From an uncultured Bacteroidales bacterium (lineage in GTDB: Bacteria; Bacteroidota; Bacteroidia; Bacteroidales; FEN-979): 63,230 bases of DNA. The position numbers and the translations under genes were made by a program. Below, one piece after another: positions 1 to 9,359 of this stretch. The DNA is taken from positions 1 to 63,230 of the forward strand of contig CAIRDP010000059.1 in the NCBI GenBank assembly GCA_903877385.1, written 5' to 3'. The notes beneath the pieces are model-generated. The model worked only from the letters and a program-made list of their open reading frames with translations, did not search any database and had not been told where the DNA came from. Each line of letters opens with the position of its first letter. Within the stretch, counting starts at the first letter, position 1.

Positions 1-235
1 AGAACTTTCTCTTTGATGGATAATCCACAGCGCTCTTTTCCCGGTTGACTTTCAGTTTCAGTCGCTTTTCTATGAACTCTCTTACACTGTCCATCACCCG
101 ATTCCCTGCCTTTTTGCTTTTGACGTAGATATTACAATCATCCGCATAGCGGCAGAACCGATGGCCTCGCTTTTCCAGTTCCTTGTCCAGTTCATGAAGC
201 ATCACATTGGACAGCATTGGACTTAACGGTCCTCC
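1..235 (-). pseudogene. Group II intron reverse transcriptase/maturase fragment (runs off window edge)
   Basis: Read on the minus strand, this stretch encodes about 78 residues of the palm domain of a group II intron (LtrA-like) reverse transcriptase. It begins at GGPLSPMLSN, where full-length proteins have QGGPLSP, and continues through the catalytic RYADD motif and a VNREKS segment. The reading frame is open from position 235 to the window edge, but the codon just upstream is a stop (TAA, 238-236), so the N-terminal half is missing. The break falls exactly where unrelated recombinase-associated DNA begins. What follows to the left of the window is unknown. I read it as the surviving 3' part of an intron ORF cut by a later insertion, deletion or assembly join; it cannot be a functional enzyme as seen. 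Confidence 0.8.
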
Positions 236-252
236 TTATGCACAGTCTTTAG

Positions 253-317
253 TTATGCGTAGTGTTTCCTGCATGTTCCATAAAATCAACCCAGTAACAC
301 AATAACACTACGCATAA
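253..317. repeat. 14-bp perfect inverted repeat upstream of the recombinase
   Basis: TTATGCGTAGTGTT at 253-266 and its exact reverse complement at 304-317 are separated by 37 bp. They lie between the RT fragment and the truncated tyrosine recombinase. Paired arms of this size next to a recombinase gene suggest recombinase-binding sites or the terminus of an element such as a recombinase trio. That role is inference; only the symmetry is seen. Confidence 0.7.
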
Positions 318-395
318 TATTTCAGCATGTGGACTGATATATGATTCGATTTTTCAAACTTAGGGAATTATTTACCTAAAATTTGGAGGACGAAT

Positions 396-821
396 ATGGA
401 AAAAATTGCATTGAAAGAATTGCTCCATTTGTTGGAGCAAGATCTAATCCGCATGGGTTACAAGGAAGCGACTTTAAAGTATTACCGCACAAATTGGACT
501 AGGCTTGTCGGTTATTTTGAAGATCAAGGTGAAGAATTCTTCTCGGAATCTATCGCGATGGAGTATTTGGACAAGAAGTGTAGCTTCTTCGCGAAAGAAC
601 AAGCAGGTCTGCTTACGCAAAGCAATGTTTATTTGTTTAGAATTGTTCGTATGATCGGAGACTTCCAACAACACGGGGTCGTTTCAAGACGCTACATGAA
701 AAGTTTATCACGTGTCAACGAGCAAGAGCACATCGACCTGCTGGAAGCTTTTAGTTTATACAGTAAAAGCTGTGACTATTCTGCCACAACGCAGAAAAGT
801 TACCGTCGTATCCAATTATAA
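396..821 (+). pseudogene. Truncated tyrosine recombinase (N-terminal domain only)
   Basis: The 141-residue product matches the N-terminal SAM-like, core-binding half of a phage-integrase-family recombinase (a helical domain with LKYYRTNWTRL and a late SATTQKSYRR segment). It stops before the catalytic domain, so the R-H-R-Y residues are absent; family members usually exceed 300 residues. A strong Shine-Dalgarno TGGAGG (384-389) sits 6 nt before the ATG. This is unusual here, since most genes in the window lack such a site, and it suggests transfer from outside the Bacteroidota, possibly a Firmicute-like donor (inference). The 3' break at about 813-825 runs straight into the truncated helix-turn-helix gene on the other strand. 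It cannot act as a recombinase in this form. Confidence 0.7.
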
Positions 822-1084
822 ATTGATACAGTAGTAAATCCTAAATCCTTTGCAGCCTTTTGGACTGATACCATATCATCATCCCCTTCAGAAATATTTG
901 GTATGTCAGGTACTTCCCATTTCCCATACCTGTTTTCTAAATTTTTATCCAGCATCCCCTTCAAATGATTTAAATATCCATTGATAGTACGGATTTTGGA
1001 TTGCTTCAATGATTTTAGAAACTCCCATACTTCTTTATCTGATAAATGAAGTAATTCATCGAATATACCTTCTACTTTATTCAT
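800..1084 (-). pseudogene. Truncated protein with C-terminal helix-turn-helix
   Basis: The 94-residue reading frame has an acidic, helical N-terminal part of unknown family (residues 1-70). It ends in a MerR/excisionase-like helix-turn-helix: residues 71-94 contain VSVQKAAKDLG and SIYNWIRR. Proteins with this motif normally continue with a wing and a basic tail, which are missing because the frame runs into the recombinase fragment at about 820. The final few residues are therefore probably read from foreign sequence. It may have been an accessory or excisionase-type gene of an element inserted next to tRNA-Phe. The N-terminal function is not recognised. Confidence 0.45.
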
Positions 1085-1144
1085 CTTTATAAATTTTAAT
1101 AGATTTTAAAATTAAGTAGTAATAAGGAGACCAAAAAGCGGAAA

Positions 1145-1166
1145 ATACTGAACAAATACTGAACAA
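1145..1166. repeat. Two tandem 11-bp repeats (ATACTGAACAA)
   Basis: The unit ATACTGAACAA occurs twice head to tail, between the tRNA-Phe terminator and the truncated helix-turn-helix gene. Short direct repeats next to a tRNA are typical of integrase arm-type binding sites at element ends. That function is inferred from position only. Confidence 0.5.
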
Positions 1167-1169
1167 ACA

Positions 1170-1206
1170 GAAAAAGAAAAACCTGAATATCATTGATAAT
1201 CAGGTT
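1170..1206 (-). terminator. Rho-independent terminator of tRNA-Phe
   Basis: On the minus strand, AACCTGA (1206-1200) pairs with TCAGGTT (1186-1180) around a short AT-rich loop and is followed by a T-rich run (1180-1171). It begins 19 nt after the tRNA 3' end. Confidence 0.75.
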
Positions 1207-1224
1207 CTTATTTCGTTTTATTTG

Positions 1225-1297
<73 letters not shown>

Positions 1298-1321
1298 AAC
1301 TCCCTTTTGAGAATGGGAGTG

Positions 1322-1351
1322 CAAAAATAGAAAGAATTTTTAAATTTCCAA
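1322..1351 (-). promoter_or_regulatory. tRNA-Phe promoter
   Basis: On the minus strand TTG (1351-1349), a 19-bp spacer and TATTTTTG (1329-1322) match the Bacteroidota -33/-7 consensus. The leader before the tRNA contains a small hairpin (ACTCCC/GGGAGT, 1299-1320). Confidence 0.65.
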
Positions 1352-1359
1352 TACCTTTG
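1352..1359 (+). promoter_or_regulatory. -7 element upstream of coaX
   Basis: TACCTTTG matches TAnnTTTG and lies 28 nt before the coaX ATG. No clear -33 TTG is present. It abuts the divergent tRNA-Phe promoter. Confidence 0.45.
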
Positions 1360-1387
1360 CATCAAAGCATGCAATTTATCAGCACTT

Positions 1388-2122
1388 ATGTACCTGGTTA
1401 TAGATTTAGGAAACACCAATAAAAAATTCGCAGTTTTCAGCAAAGGCGGGCAGAAAACGATTAAATCCTTTTCTGTGATCAGCCTGCCCGTGGTAAAGAC
1501 CTTTGTAAAAGAAAATCCGGGCATCACCCATTGCATACTGTCATCCGTAATCAATTATCCTTCTTCAGTAAAAAATTTCCTCCAAACACACTTCTTTTTT
1601 ACAGAACTGGATGAACAAACTCCCCTTCCCCTGAAAAACAGGTACAAGACCCCCCGAACCCTGGGGAAAGACAGGCTGGCTGCAGCGGTTGCCGGGCACT
1701 TTCGCTTCAGGAATGAACCGGTACTCGTGATTACGGCAGGCTCCTGCATAACTTATGATTTCGTTAACCGAAAGGGCGAATACCGTGGCGGAAGTATTTC
1801 TCCCGGAATTCAGATGAGATTTCGGGCACTTCATACTTTTACCGGCAAATTGCCGTTGATATCTGGTGAGAACCGCGCCAATCTTACAGGAACCACTACA
1901 GGGGAATCCGTTTTATCGGGTGTAATCAACGGTGCCCTGGCCGAAGTTGAAGGCATTATCGGCCTGTATCTTCAGAAGCACAGGAAGTTAAAGGTGATCC
2001 TTAGCGGAGGTGATCTTAAATATTTTGATAAGAGGTTAAAAATTAAGACCTTTGTAGTCCCTAATATTGTTATTGAGGGCTTATATAAAATTCTCGAACT
2101 TAATGCCGGAACGATTGACTAA
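1388..2122 (+). CDS. coaX: Type III pantothenate kinase
   Basis: This enzyme phosphorylates pantothenate, the first step of coenzyme A synthesis, in the cytoplasm. The 244-residue length is normal for CoaX. Visible motifs are the N-terminal ATP-binding DLGNT (residues 6-10), GKDRLAA (93-99, containing the conserved Asp-Arg), TAGSCITYD (116-124) and GGSISPG (134-140). These belong to the ASKHA-fold type III enzymes, not to the CoaA or PanK-II families. The stop overlaps the start of the following outer-membrane protein gene by about 20 nt, suggesting translational coupling. A -7 promoter element lies 28 nt upstream. Confidence 0.95.
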   Translation: MYLVIDLGNTNKKFAVFSKGGQKTIKSFSVISLPVVKTFVKENPGITHCILSSVINYPSSVKNFLQTHFFFTELDEQTPLPLKNRYKTPRTLGKDRLAAAVAGHFRFRNEPVLVITAGSCITYDFVNRKGEYRGGSISPGIQMRFRALHTFTGKLPLISGENRANLTGTTTGESVLSGVINGALAEVEGIIGLYLQKHRKLKVILSGGDLKYFDKRLKIKTFVVPNIVIEGLYKILELNAGTID

Positions 2123-3389
2123 AAGATACCTGCTGCTCCCATTGTTCATACTTTGTTTGGTTCCAGCATTGAATGCCCAGATCCGTATTGCTTCTCCCTA
2201 CTCCAGATATGGTGTTGGCGATATCAGCGGGAATAATAATGCATGGAATTTTTCCCTTGGACAAACCGGTATTGCTCTCAGGAGTTCCAGCCATGTTAAT
2301 TATTCAAATCCCGCATCTTACGCCGGATTTGATTCGCTTTCATTTGTTTTTGAAGGCGGATTCAGCGCTGAGTCGGTCCAGCTTACTTCCAGTCTTCAGA
2401 GTACTTCCCGTTCCTATGCCTCGCTTGGATACCTTTCATTCGGGTTCCCTATAACCAAATGGTGGAAGACCGCCCTGGGCCTGGTCCCTTTCAGCGACGT
2501 CGGCTATAATGTTGCCAGTTACGAAAAAAGTGCAAGTGCGGGAAATATCATTATGTTATACGACGGTTCCGGCGGTATCAACCGTTTTTTCTGGGGCAAT
2601 GCCTTCAGCATTACCAAAAACTTTTCTGTAGGTGTAAATATCTCCTACCTCTTCGGAAATTCCACCCGGGAATCCGTGGTATTCTTCCCCGATTCCCTGC
2701 ATACAATGAACTATAAAATAGATAACTACATCACGGTTGGCGATTTCTACTATTCTTTCGGGGCTCAATATAAAATCAAGCTTAAAAAAGAGATGTCCAT
2801 TATACTTGGAGCAGTTTTCGCCCCAAACACGACCATCGCGGCCCAGGCCAGTTCCCTCGCCTCAACCTTCCTGATCGGTTCAACGGGAGTGGAAACCACC
2901 AAAGATACCATTGCGATGGTCGATGCATATAAAGGTTCTATCCTGCTTCCCTGGATGGCCGGAGGCGGCATTACATTTCAAAAATCCGATAAATTCCTGA
3001 TCACTGCCGATTACCGCTACCAGAACTGGAAGTCGTATCGGGCTTTTGGCTTAAGCGATTCTCTGGCCAACAGCTATATGGTCTCTTTAGGCGGCGAGAT
3101 CGTGCCTAATGCCGATAACTATGGAAGTTATGTTGCAAGGATCAGGTACAGGCTCGGCTTCTATTATGACCGTACCTATTTACTCCTTCGCGGCCGGCAG
3201 CTTAATGAGTACGGAGTGACCCTGGGTTTCGGGCTCCCGCTCAGAGGGATGAAAACCATGATGAACATAGGCGGGCAGTTCGGGTCCCGCGGCACAACAC
3301 AGGGAGACCTAATCCGCGAAACATATTTTAAATTTGTTCTGGGATTTTCAATTTACGAACGCTGGTTCCATAAAAAAAAGTACTTCTGA
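2103..3389 (+). CDS. Putative outer-membrane beta-barrel protein
   Basis: This is a 428-residue exported protein. I chose the ATG at 2103 because it is followed directly by a basic stretch and a hydrophobic signal peptide (YLLLPLFILCLVPALNAQ); an in-frame upstream start at 2067 would only add residues inside coaX. The mature part is rich in alternating aromatic and small residues and Gly/Ser/Tyr, with an early SPYSRYGVGD segment and a terminal F-x-x-G-F-S-I-Y strand, as expected of a FadL/OmpP1-like barrel. Homologues commonly sit between coaX and lptC in Bacteroidota. The transported substrate is unknown. The last base of its stop codon is shared with the start of lptC. Confidence 0.8.
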   Translation: MPERLTKRYLLLPLFILCLVPALNAQIRIASPYSRYGVGDISGNNNAWNFSLGQTGIALRSSSHVNYSNPASYAGFDSLSFVFEGGFSAESVQLTSSLQSTSRSYASLGYLSFGFPITKWWKTALGLVPFSDVGYNVASYEKSASAGNIIMLYDGSGGINRFFWGNAFSITKNFSVGVNISYLFGNSTRESVVFFPDSLHTMNYKIDNYITVGDFYYSFGAQYKIKLKKEMSIILGAVFAPNTTIAAQASSLASTFLIGSTGVETTKDTIAMVDAYKGSILLPWMAGGGITFQKSDKFLITADYRYQNWKSYRAFGLSDSLANSYMVSLGGEIVPNADNYGSYVARIRYRLGFYYDRTYLLLRGRQLNEYGVTLGFGLPLRGMKTMMNIGGQFGSRGTTQGDLIRETYFKFVLGFSIYERWFHKKKYF

Positions 3390-3967
3390 TGTCCTTGAGA
3401 ACAGGGATATTTACTCGGTTTTTCAGGTTCCTGGCCATTCTGCAGCTCGCTCTCTTTCTTTTTGCCTCCTGTACCAAAGAAAAAGAAGTTGTTGTAAGCA
3501 AACTCCACAACCAGGATGATCCCAACATGCAGGCCTCAAATATAGATGTATTGTTCAGCGATTCAGGCAAAGTCCAGGTAAGGCTGACTGCACCGATGAT
3601 GAATGAATATGCTGGCACAATCCCCAGGACGGAATTCCCAAAGGGTTTCAAAATCATCATGTACGATTCCCTGATGAGAGTTAAAACAACCATAACCGCT
3701 ATGTACGGCATCAGGTTCGATTACAGGGGATATATGGAAGGAAGGGGCAACGTTATCGTTCGTAATGAGCAGAAGAATGAACAGCTCAATACCGAGCACC
3801 TGGTCTACGATGAACGGGGCCACCGCATTTACAACAATGACCCCATAAAAATCTTCACACCGGGAAAAGTTCTCTACGGCAACGACCTTGAATCGGATGA
3901 ATCCTTCACACGATATAACTTTAAAAACCCCACGGGCCAGATGATGGTCAGGAAAGACTCTGTCTAA
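3389..3967 (+). CDS. lptC: LPS export protein LptC (lipoprotein form)
   Basis: LptC is the bitopic or periplasmic component that passes lipopolysaccharide from LptBFG to LptA. The 192-residue product has a hydrophobic N-terminus ending in a lipobox-like LFLFASC (Cys near residue 28), then the single LptC beta-jellyroll domain. Typical segments are QASNIDVLFSDSGKVQVRL, YPRTEFPKG-like sequence and a C-terminal YNDPIKIF-TPGKVLYGNDL-SDE stretch. Bacteroidota LptC proteins are often annotated as lipoproteins of this size. It overlaps the preceding barrel-protein stop by one base and precedes ppiD, so envelope-assembly functions cluster here. Confidence 0.85.
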   Translation: MSLRTGIFTRFFRFLAILQLALFLFASCTKEKEVVVSKLHNQDDPNMQASNIDVLFSDSGKVQVRLTAPMMNEYAGTIPRTEFPKGFKIIMYDSLMRVKTTITAMYGIRFDYRGYMEGRGNVIVRNEQKNEQLNTEHLVYDERGHRIYNNDPIKIFTPGKVLYGNDLESDESFTRYNFKNPTGQMMVRKDSV

Positions 3968-3979
3968 AGATGTATATTC

Positions 3980-4011
3980 TTTGGCAGTTTCCCAAATAAT
4001 TCCTAACTTTG
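3980..4011 (+). promoter_or_regulatory. ppiD promoter
   Basis: TTTG (3980-3983), a 20-bp spacer and TAACTTTG (4004-4011) form a full Bacteroidota promoter. It lies between the nominal upstream start codon (3981) and the ATG at 4035, which supports the later start. Confidence 0.75.
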
Positions 4012-4034
4012 CGCTCCTTTTAAAACTAAGAATA

Positions 4035-6152
4035 ATGGCGATTATTGGAACTATCAGAAAGCAATCAGGCCTTGCGGTTATCATTGTAGGTGTGGCTATT
4101 GCTGCTTTTGTTATTGGGGACTTTGGAAAGAAAAGGGCACGCGGCACTACCGACATAGCCGTTGTCAACGGGGAAGAGATCCCATATACCGATTTCACGG
4201 GCAAATTTGAAGAAGCTCTGGATATACAGAAAGAAAACCGTGGCAATGAAAAAATTACCGACCAGGAGTCTTTTCAGATACGGCAAAGTGTTTATGATAA
4301 TATGGTCAAAGGGGTTATCATGGGCAAGGAATATGACGAGGTGGGCCTTGTGGTATCACCCGAAGAACTTTTTGACCAGGTGCAGGGGAAACAACCGCAC
4401 AGGTTCATTCTCCAGTATTTTAAAGACCCGAAAACAGGCGCCTATGATCCGGCACTTGTATTGAATTACCTGAAACAACTTGACCAGATGGAACCTAAAG
4501 CCAGGAAACAATGGCTGGCTTTTGAAAAGGCAATAAAAGAGGACCGCCAGGAAAATAAATTCAACAACCTGGTGGCAAAATCCTATTATATGCCTAAAGC
4601 TTTTCTCAACCAGGGTTATATCAATAAAAACCGTTCCATGCACCTTAGGTTTATTGCCCCTAACCCTTACGAGATCGCCGACAGCACTATAAAACTCAAT
4701 GACGCTGATTACCTTGCTTTTTATAATAAAAACATTCAGTATTTCTACCAGGAAGATGCTTTGCGCGACATTGACTTTGTCACTTTTGATGTGGTTCCCA
4801 GCAATACCGACAGGAAGAAGACATCGCAGGATGTGGTTGCCCTTTATAAGGATTTCCTGGCCACGCCCGATCCCATCACATTCGTGAACGCGAATTCCGA
4901 TAAAAAATACGATACGATTTTTGTAAAAAAAGGCGTTCTTGCAGGCCGTATCGACACCTTGCTTTTCGATGCCAAGCCCGGTACGGTTGTTGAGCCTTTC
5001 GAAAAAGATAATGTTTGGCTGATGGCAAAGCTCATGGATGTCCAGGATCGTCCTGATACGATGAAAGGCATGCAATGCCTGGTTGCCAATACAATCCCGG
5101 GTAATGAGAGCATCAAGCGCACCAAAGAGCAGGCTAAGGTCAAAGCCGACAGCCTTATGTCCATCCTTAAAAAGAAACCCGAAATGTTTGCCGATTTTGC
5201 AAGGAATATCTCGGATTTTGGTTCTGCCAAGCAGGACGGGGGCGAACTGAAAGCTATTGTTGACGGTGATCCTGCCCTGGTATTGTTTTATGATGCCGGT
5301 TTAAAAATGAAACCCAAGGAATTCAAAGTGATTGAAACCAGGGTTGGTTATGCAATTTTCAGGCTTGACGATAAAACCAAACCCGTCAAAAAAATTAAAG
5401 TTGCCGTTGTTGCAAGGAATATTGAACCCAGCAACCAGACATACCAGGACACCTATACCAAAGCCAGCGCTTTTGCCGGACAGAACAGGACCTCCGAAGC
5501 TTTCGACAAAGCCGCTTCACTCCAGGGTGTTTCAAAACGCCAGGCTCCCAATGTAAAAGAAACCGATAATACCATCATGGGCATGCCAAATGCCAGGGAA
5601 GTTATCCGCTGGGCGTTCTCTGAAAACACTAAAGCAGGTGATATCTCTCCGGTCTTTGACCTGCAGGGAAAGTATATGGTAGCATTACTCAAAAATGCCA
5701 CTCCCAAAGGCACTGTACCTCTTGATCTTGTAAAATCAAGGATAGAGCCTTCGGTAAAGGCAGCTAAAAAACTGGATATTGAAGGCGGGAAAATTACAAA
5801 GGCCCTGGCCGGTACCAAAGACATTTATGCTCTTGCCTCACAGCTTAAGACAAAGGTCGATACCTCAGTGATCACATTTGTAGGCATGGGCCGTGCACAA
5901 ATCACCCGTGACCCCGAAGTGGTCGGCGCTTTATTCGCTTCTCCCACGGCCAGGCTCCTGGGACCCTTTACAGGTCATTACGGGGTTTATGTAGCGGTAA
6001 TCGACGGGTTCAACGAGGCCCCGAAAAGAGATGATTTTGCTGCTGAGATTCAGCAGGAAAGGTCAGGTTTTGAGCAGAGGGTGCCTTCGGCAATTTACCC
6101 GGCCCTGCAGAAAAACGCCAAAATAACCGATTCCAGGTTGAAATTTTATTAA
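4035..6152 (+). CDS. ppiD: Membrane-anchored periplasmic peptidyl-prolyl isomerase (PpiD/SurA type)
   Basis: This is a periplasmic folding factor for exported and outer-membrane proteins. The 705-residue product starts MAIIGTIRKQSG. It has one membrane segment at about residues 12-29 (LAVIIVGVAIAAFVIGDF), then a SurA-N-like helical chaperone region beginning near VNGEEIPYTDF. A parvulin/PpiC-type rotamase region follows at about 340-460 (SDFGSAKQDGGELK and VGYAIFRL), with a long C-terminal region that repeats the fold weakly. The length fits Bacteroidota PpiD-like proteins. I chose the start at 4035 because a good promoter lies immediately upstream and would not include the earlier in-frame ATG at 3981. 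A strong terminator follows. Confidence 0.88.
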   Translation: MAIIGTIRKQSGLAVIIVGVAIAAFVIGDFGKKRARGTTDIAVVNGEEIPYTDFTGKFEEALDIQKENRGNEKITDQESFQIRQSVYDNMVKGVIMGKEYDEVGLVVSPEELFDQVQGKQPHRFILQYFKDPKTGAYDPALVLNYLKQLDQMEPKARKQWLAFEKAIKEDRQENKFNNLVAKSYYMPKAFLNQGYINKNRSMHLRFIAPNPYEIADSTIKLNDADYLAFYNKNIQYFYQEDALRDIDFVTFDVVPSNTDRKKTSQDVVALYKDFLATPDPITFVNANSDKKYDTIFVKKGVLAGRIDTLLFDAKPGTVVEPFEKDNVWLMAKLMDVQDRPDTMKGMQCLVANTIPGNESIKRTKEQAKVKADSLMSILKKKPEMFADFARNISDFGSAKQDGGELKAIVDGDPALVLFYDAGLKMKPKEFKVIETRVGYAIFRLDDKTKPVKKIKVAVVARNIEPSNQTYQDTYTKASAFAGQNRTSEAFDKAASLQGVSKRQAPNVKETDNTIMGMPNAREVIRWAFSENTKAGDISPVFDLQGKYMVALLKNATPKGTVPLDLVKSRIEPSVKAAKKLDIEGGKITKALAGTKDIYALASQLKTKVDTSVITFVGMGRAQITRDPEVVGALFASPTARLLGPFTGHYGVYVAVIDGFNEAPKRDDFAAEIQQERSGFEQRVPSAIYPALQKNAKITDSRLKFY

Positions 6153-6185
6153 AATTCCTGAAACCCGCGGAAGAATTTCCACGGT

Positions 6186-6222
6186 AAAAAAAAGAGGCTG
6201 TCCCGAGGGGCAGCCTTTTTTA
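6186..6222. terminator. Bidirectional terminator between ppiD and the PKD lipoprotein
   Basis: GGCTGTCC (6196-6203) pairs with GGGGCAGCC (6207-6215), flanked by A-rich sequence on the left and T-rich on the right. The two genes converge here, so it can serve both strands. Confidence 0.8.
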
Positions 6223-6552
6223 TTGGACTGTATCTTTGATCACTACGGTTTGAGCGGCCGATGCCCACTCTTTGCGGCTTTCGGTATAAGCCCTCATAGT
6301 TACAAGGTATTTCCCCGGGATGGTATAAACTTTAACTGGTGCCTTGTCCCAGGATGTGGAATCATCCCCAAAATTCCATTCCCATGAAAATGAATTCACA
6401 GAATTATTGATGAAAGTAATCCTGCAGGGGATCATAAAACCGTTGGTGCCTGTATAGGTGAAAGCAGAAACAGGAACGGGTTCATTTTTGTAGCATCCAC
6501 CCGAAATAAGCAGCAGGAATGCCGGTATCAGTATGGCTTTTGAAATTCTCAT
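6220..6552 (-). CDS. PKD-domain lipoprotein
   Basis: This small surface or periplasmic lipoprotein has 110 residues. It has a signal peptide with lipobox LLISGGC (Cys at residue 20) and a single PKD fold recognised by the FSWEWNFGDDST core and the YTIPGKYLVTMRAY strand. PKD domains usually mediate adhesion or act as spacers; here the domain is the whole mature protein. It lies 10 nt downstream of atpC on the same strand and may be co-transcribed, but no functional link to ATP synthase is apparent. Confidence 0.75.
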   Translation of the reverse strand: MRISKAILIPAFLLLISGGCYKNEPVPVSAFTYTGTNGFMIPCRITFINNSVNSFSWEWNFGDDSTSWDKAPVKVYTIPGKYLVTMRAYTESRKEWASAAQTVVIKDTVQ

Positions 6553-6562
6553 GAGTACGGAA

Positions 6563-6802
6563 TTATTCCGCCAGTATCAGCACCTTGTTTGAAAGTACTT
6601 CTATGACCCCGCCATTGATTTCGAAATACTGCTCCTTCTCTCCTTTTTTTTGAAGTTTGATCCTGCCTTTTTTTAATATCGAGATCAGGGGGGCATGGTC
6701 GTTCAGAACTTCAAAGGAACCATCTATTCCTGGCAGTTGTACCAGGTCAACCTGGTCACCGGTAAACAGGGTGGTGTCGGGAGTGATGATATCTACTTTC
6801 AT
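6563..6802 (-). CDS. atpC: ATP synthase F1 epsilon subunit
   Basis: This is the central-stalk epsilon subunit of F1Fo ATP synthase. The 79-residue product starts MKVDIITPDTTLFTGD and contains the beta-sandwich signature GIDGSFEVLNDHAPLIS. It lacks the C-terminal helical hairpin of longer epsilon subunits, as is usual in Bacteroidota. I chose this start rather than the in-frame codon at 6886 because the extra 28 residues would overlap atpD and resemble no epsilon protein. It lies 34 nt after atpD. Confidence 0.92.
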   Translation of the reverse strand: MKVDIITPDTTLFTGDQVDLVQLPGIDGSFEVLNDHAPLISILKKGRIKLQKKGEKEQYFEINGGVIEVLSNKVLILAE

Positions 6803-6836
6803 AATTCGTGATTCAAATTTCGGGTATTCGACTTTA

Positions 6837-8378
<1,542 letters not shown>

Positions 8379-8383
8379 TTATA

Positions 8384-8414
8384 CAAACCTACAGCAAATT
8401 GATGAAATGAGCAA
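8384..8414 (-). promoter_or_regulatory. atpDC promoter
   Basis: On the minus strand TTG (8414-8412), a 20-bp spacer and TAGGTTTG (8391-8384) lie 21 nt before the atpD start. Confidence 0.7.
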
Positions 8415-8434
8415 GCATACTAAGAATAAATCCG

Positions 8435-8442
8435 TATTTTTG
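8435..8442 (+). promoter_or_regulatory. -7 element for the M23 peptidase gene
   Basis: TATTTTTG matches TAnnTTTG and lies about 44 nt before the start codon. No clear -33 element is seen. Confidence 0.4.
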
Positions 8443-8486
8443 ACGTTTCTGATACTATCAACCCTAACAATTTTAAGAAAATGTAC

Positions 8487-9344
8487 ATGAGCAAGAAGTG
8501 GTTGCTTGCCCTGATCTTTATGCCTATTATGTCGTTTGGCCAAAGAAACGTCGATGCAATCGTCGACACGGTCGAAACGAAGAACGGCACCGTGCTCCTT
8601 TACAAGAATTACACCTGGGAATACCTCGAGAATGAGCCGGTGATGATGAGCATTGAAGAGGATTCCACAGGGATTTTCAGCAACCAATGGATTAACGACC
8701 AGATATTTGCGTACAAGATGCAGAAGGATTCAGTAAGAGATACCCTGCTCCTGCTGGTTGATTCGCTCCATCCCTTTCACATGCCGGTTTACGGCCATCT
8801 TTTCCGCGGTTTTACATACACTCATAAAGGCCTGGATATCAAGCTCAACAAGGGCGATACCGTAAAGGCTGCTTTCAACGGCGTGGTGCGTTACGCAAAA
8901 TATAACCGGGGTGGTTTCGGGAACCTGGTCATCATCCGTCATTATAACGGGCTTGAATCCTACTATGCCCATAATTCAAAGATCCTGGTCAGGGTAAACC
9001 AGGTTGTGAAAGCCGGTGAGCCCATTTCCCTGGGGGGATCAAGCGGCAGAAGCCGGGGGCCGCATTGCCACTTTGAACTCAGGTATGAAGACATCCCGCT
9101 CGATGCATTAAGGGTAATCGACTTTGATAACCAGAAGCTGATTGCCGTTAATCTTCCCATCACAAAAAAATTATTTTACCCCAACGATTACAACGTCAAT
9201 GCAGTTTACCATAAGGTTAAAAACGGGGATACCCTTGGACACCTGGCAAAGAAATACCATACCAACGTGAAAGAGATCTGTGCCATGAACAAGATCAAGA
9301 CAAATTCCAGGCTCAGGGTGGGGAGTACTATCAGGGTCAGATAA
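8487..9344 (+). CDS. M23 metallopeptidase with C-terminal LysM
   Basis: This is a secreted peptidoglycan hydrolase of 285 residues. It has a signal peptide (MSKKWLLALIFMPIMSFGQ), an M23/LytM domain with zinc ligands in HKGLD (His113, Asp117) and HCHFE (His193, His195), and a C-terminal LysM domain (about 240-285, VKNGDTLGHLAKKYHTN) that binds glycan strands. All catalytic positions are present, so it is probably an active endopeptidase and not a divisome activator of the degenerate type. ATG at 8481, two codons earlier, is an equally possible start. It is divergent from atpD and convergent with lspA. Confidence 0.9.
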   Translation: MSKKWLLALIFMPIMSFGQRNVDAIVDTVETKNGTVLLYKNYTWEYLENEPVMMSIEEDSTGIFSNQWINDQIFAYKMQKDSVRDTLLLLVDSLHPFHMPVYGHLFRGFTYTHKGLDIKLNKGDTVKAAFNGVVRYAKYNRGGFGNLVIIRHYNGLESYYAHNSKILVRVNQVVKAGEPISLGGSSGRSRGPHCHFELRYEDIPLDALRVIDFDNQKLIAVNLPITKKLFYPNDYNVNAVYHKVKNGDTLGHLAKKYHTNVKEICAMNKIKTNSRLRVGSTIRVR

Positions 9345-9359
9345 AAAGGTTGCGAATGA

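Noticed and set aside
4356-5075. Minus-strand reading frame of 239 residues inside ppiD
   Set aside because: It lies fully opposite a confident gene, with no promoter and no family similarity.
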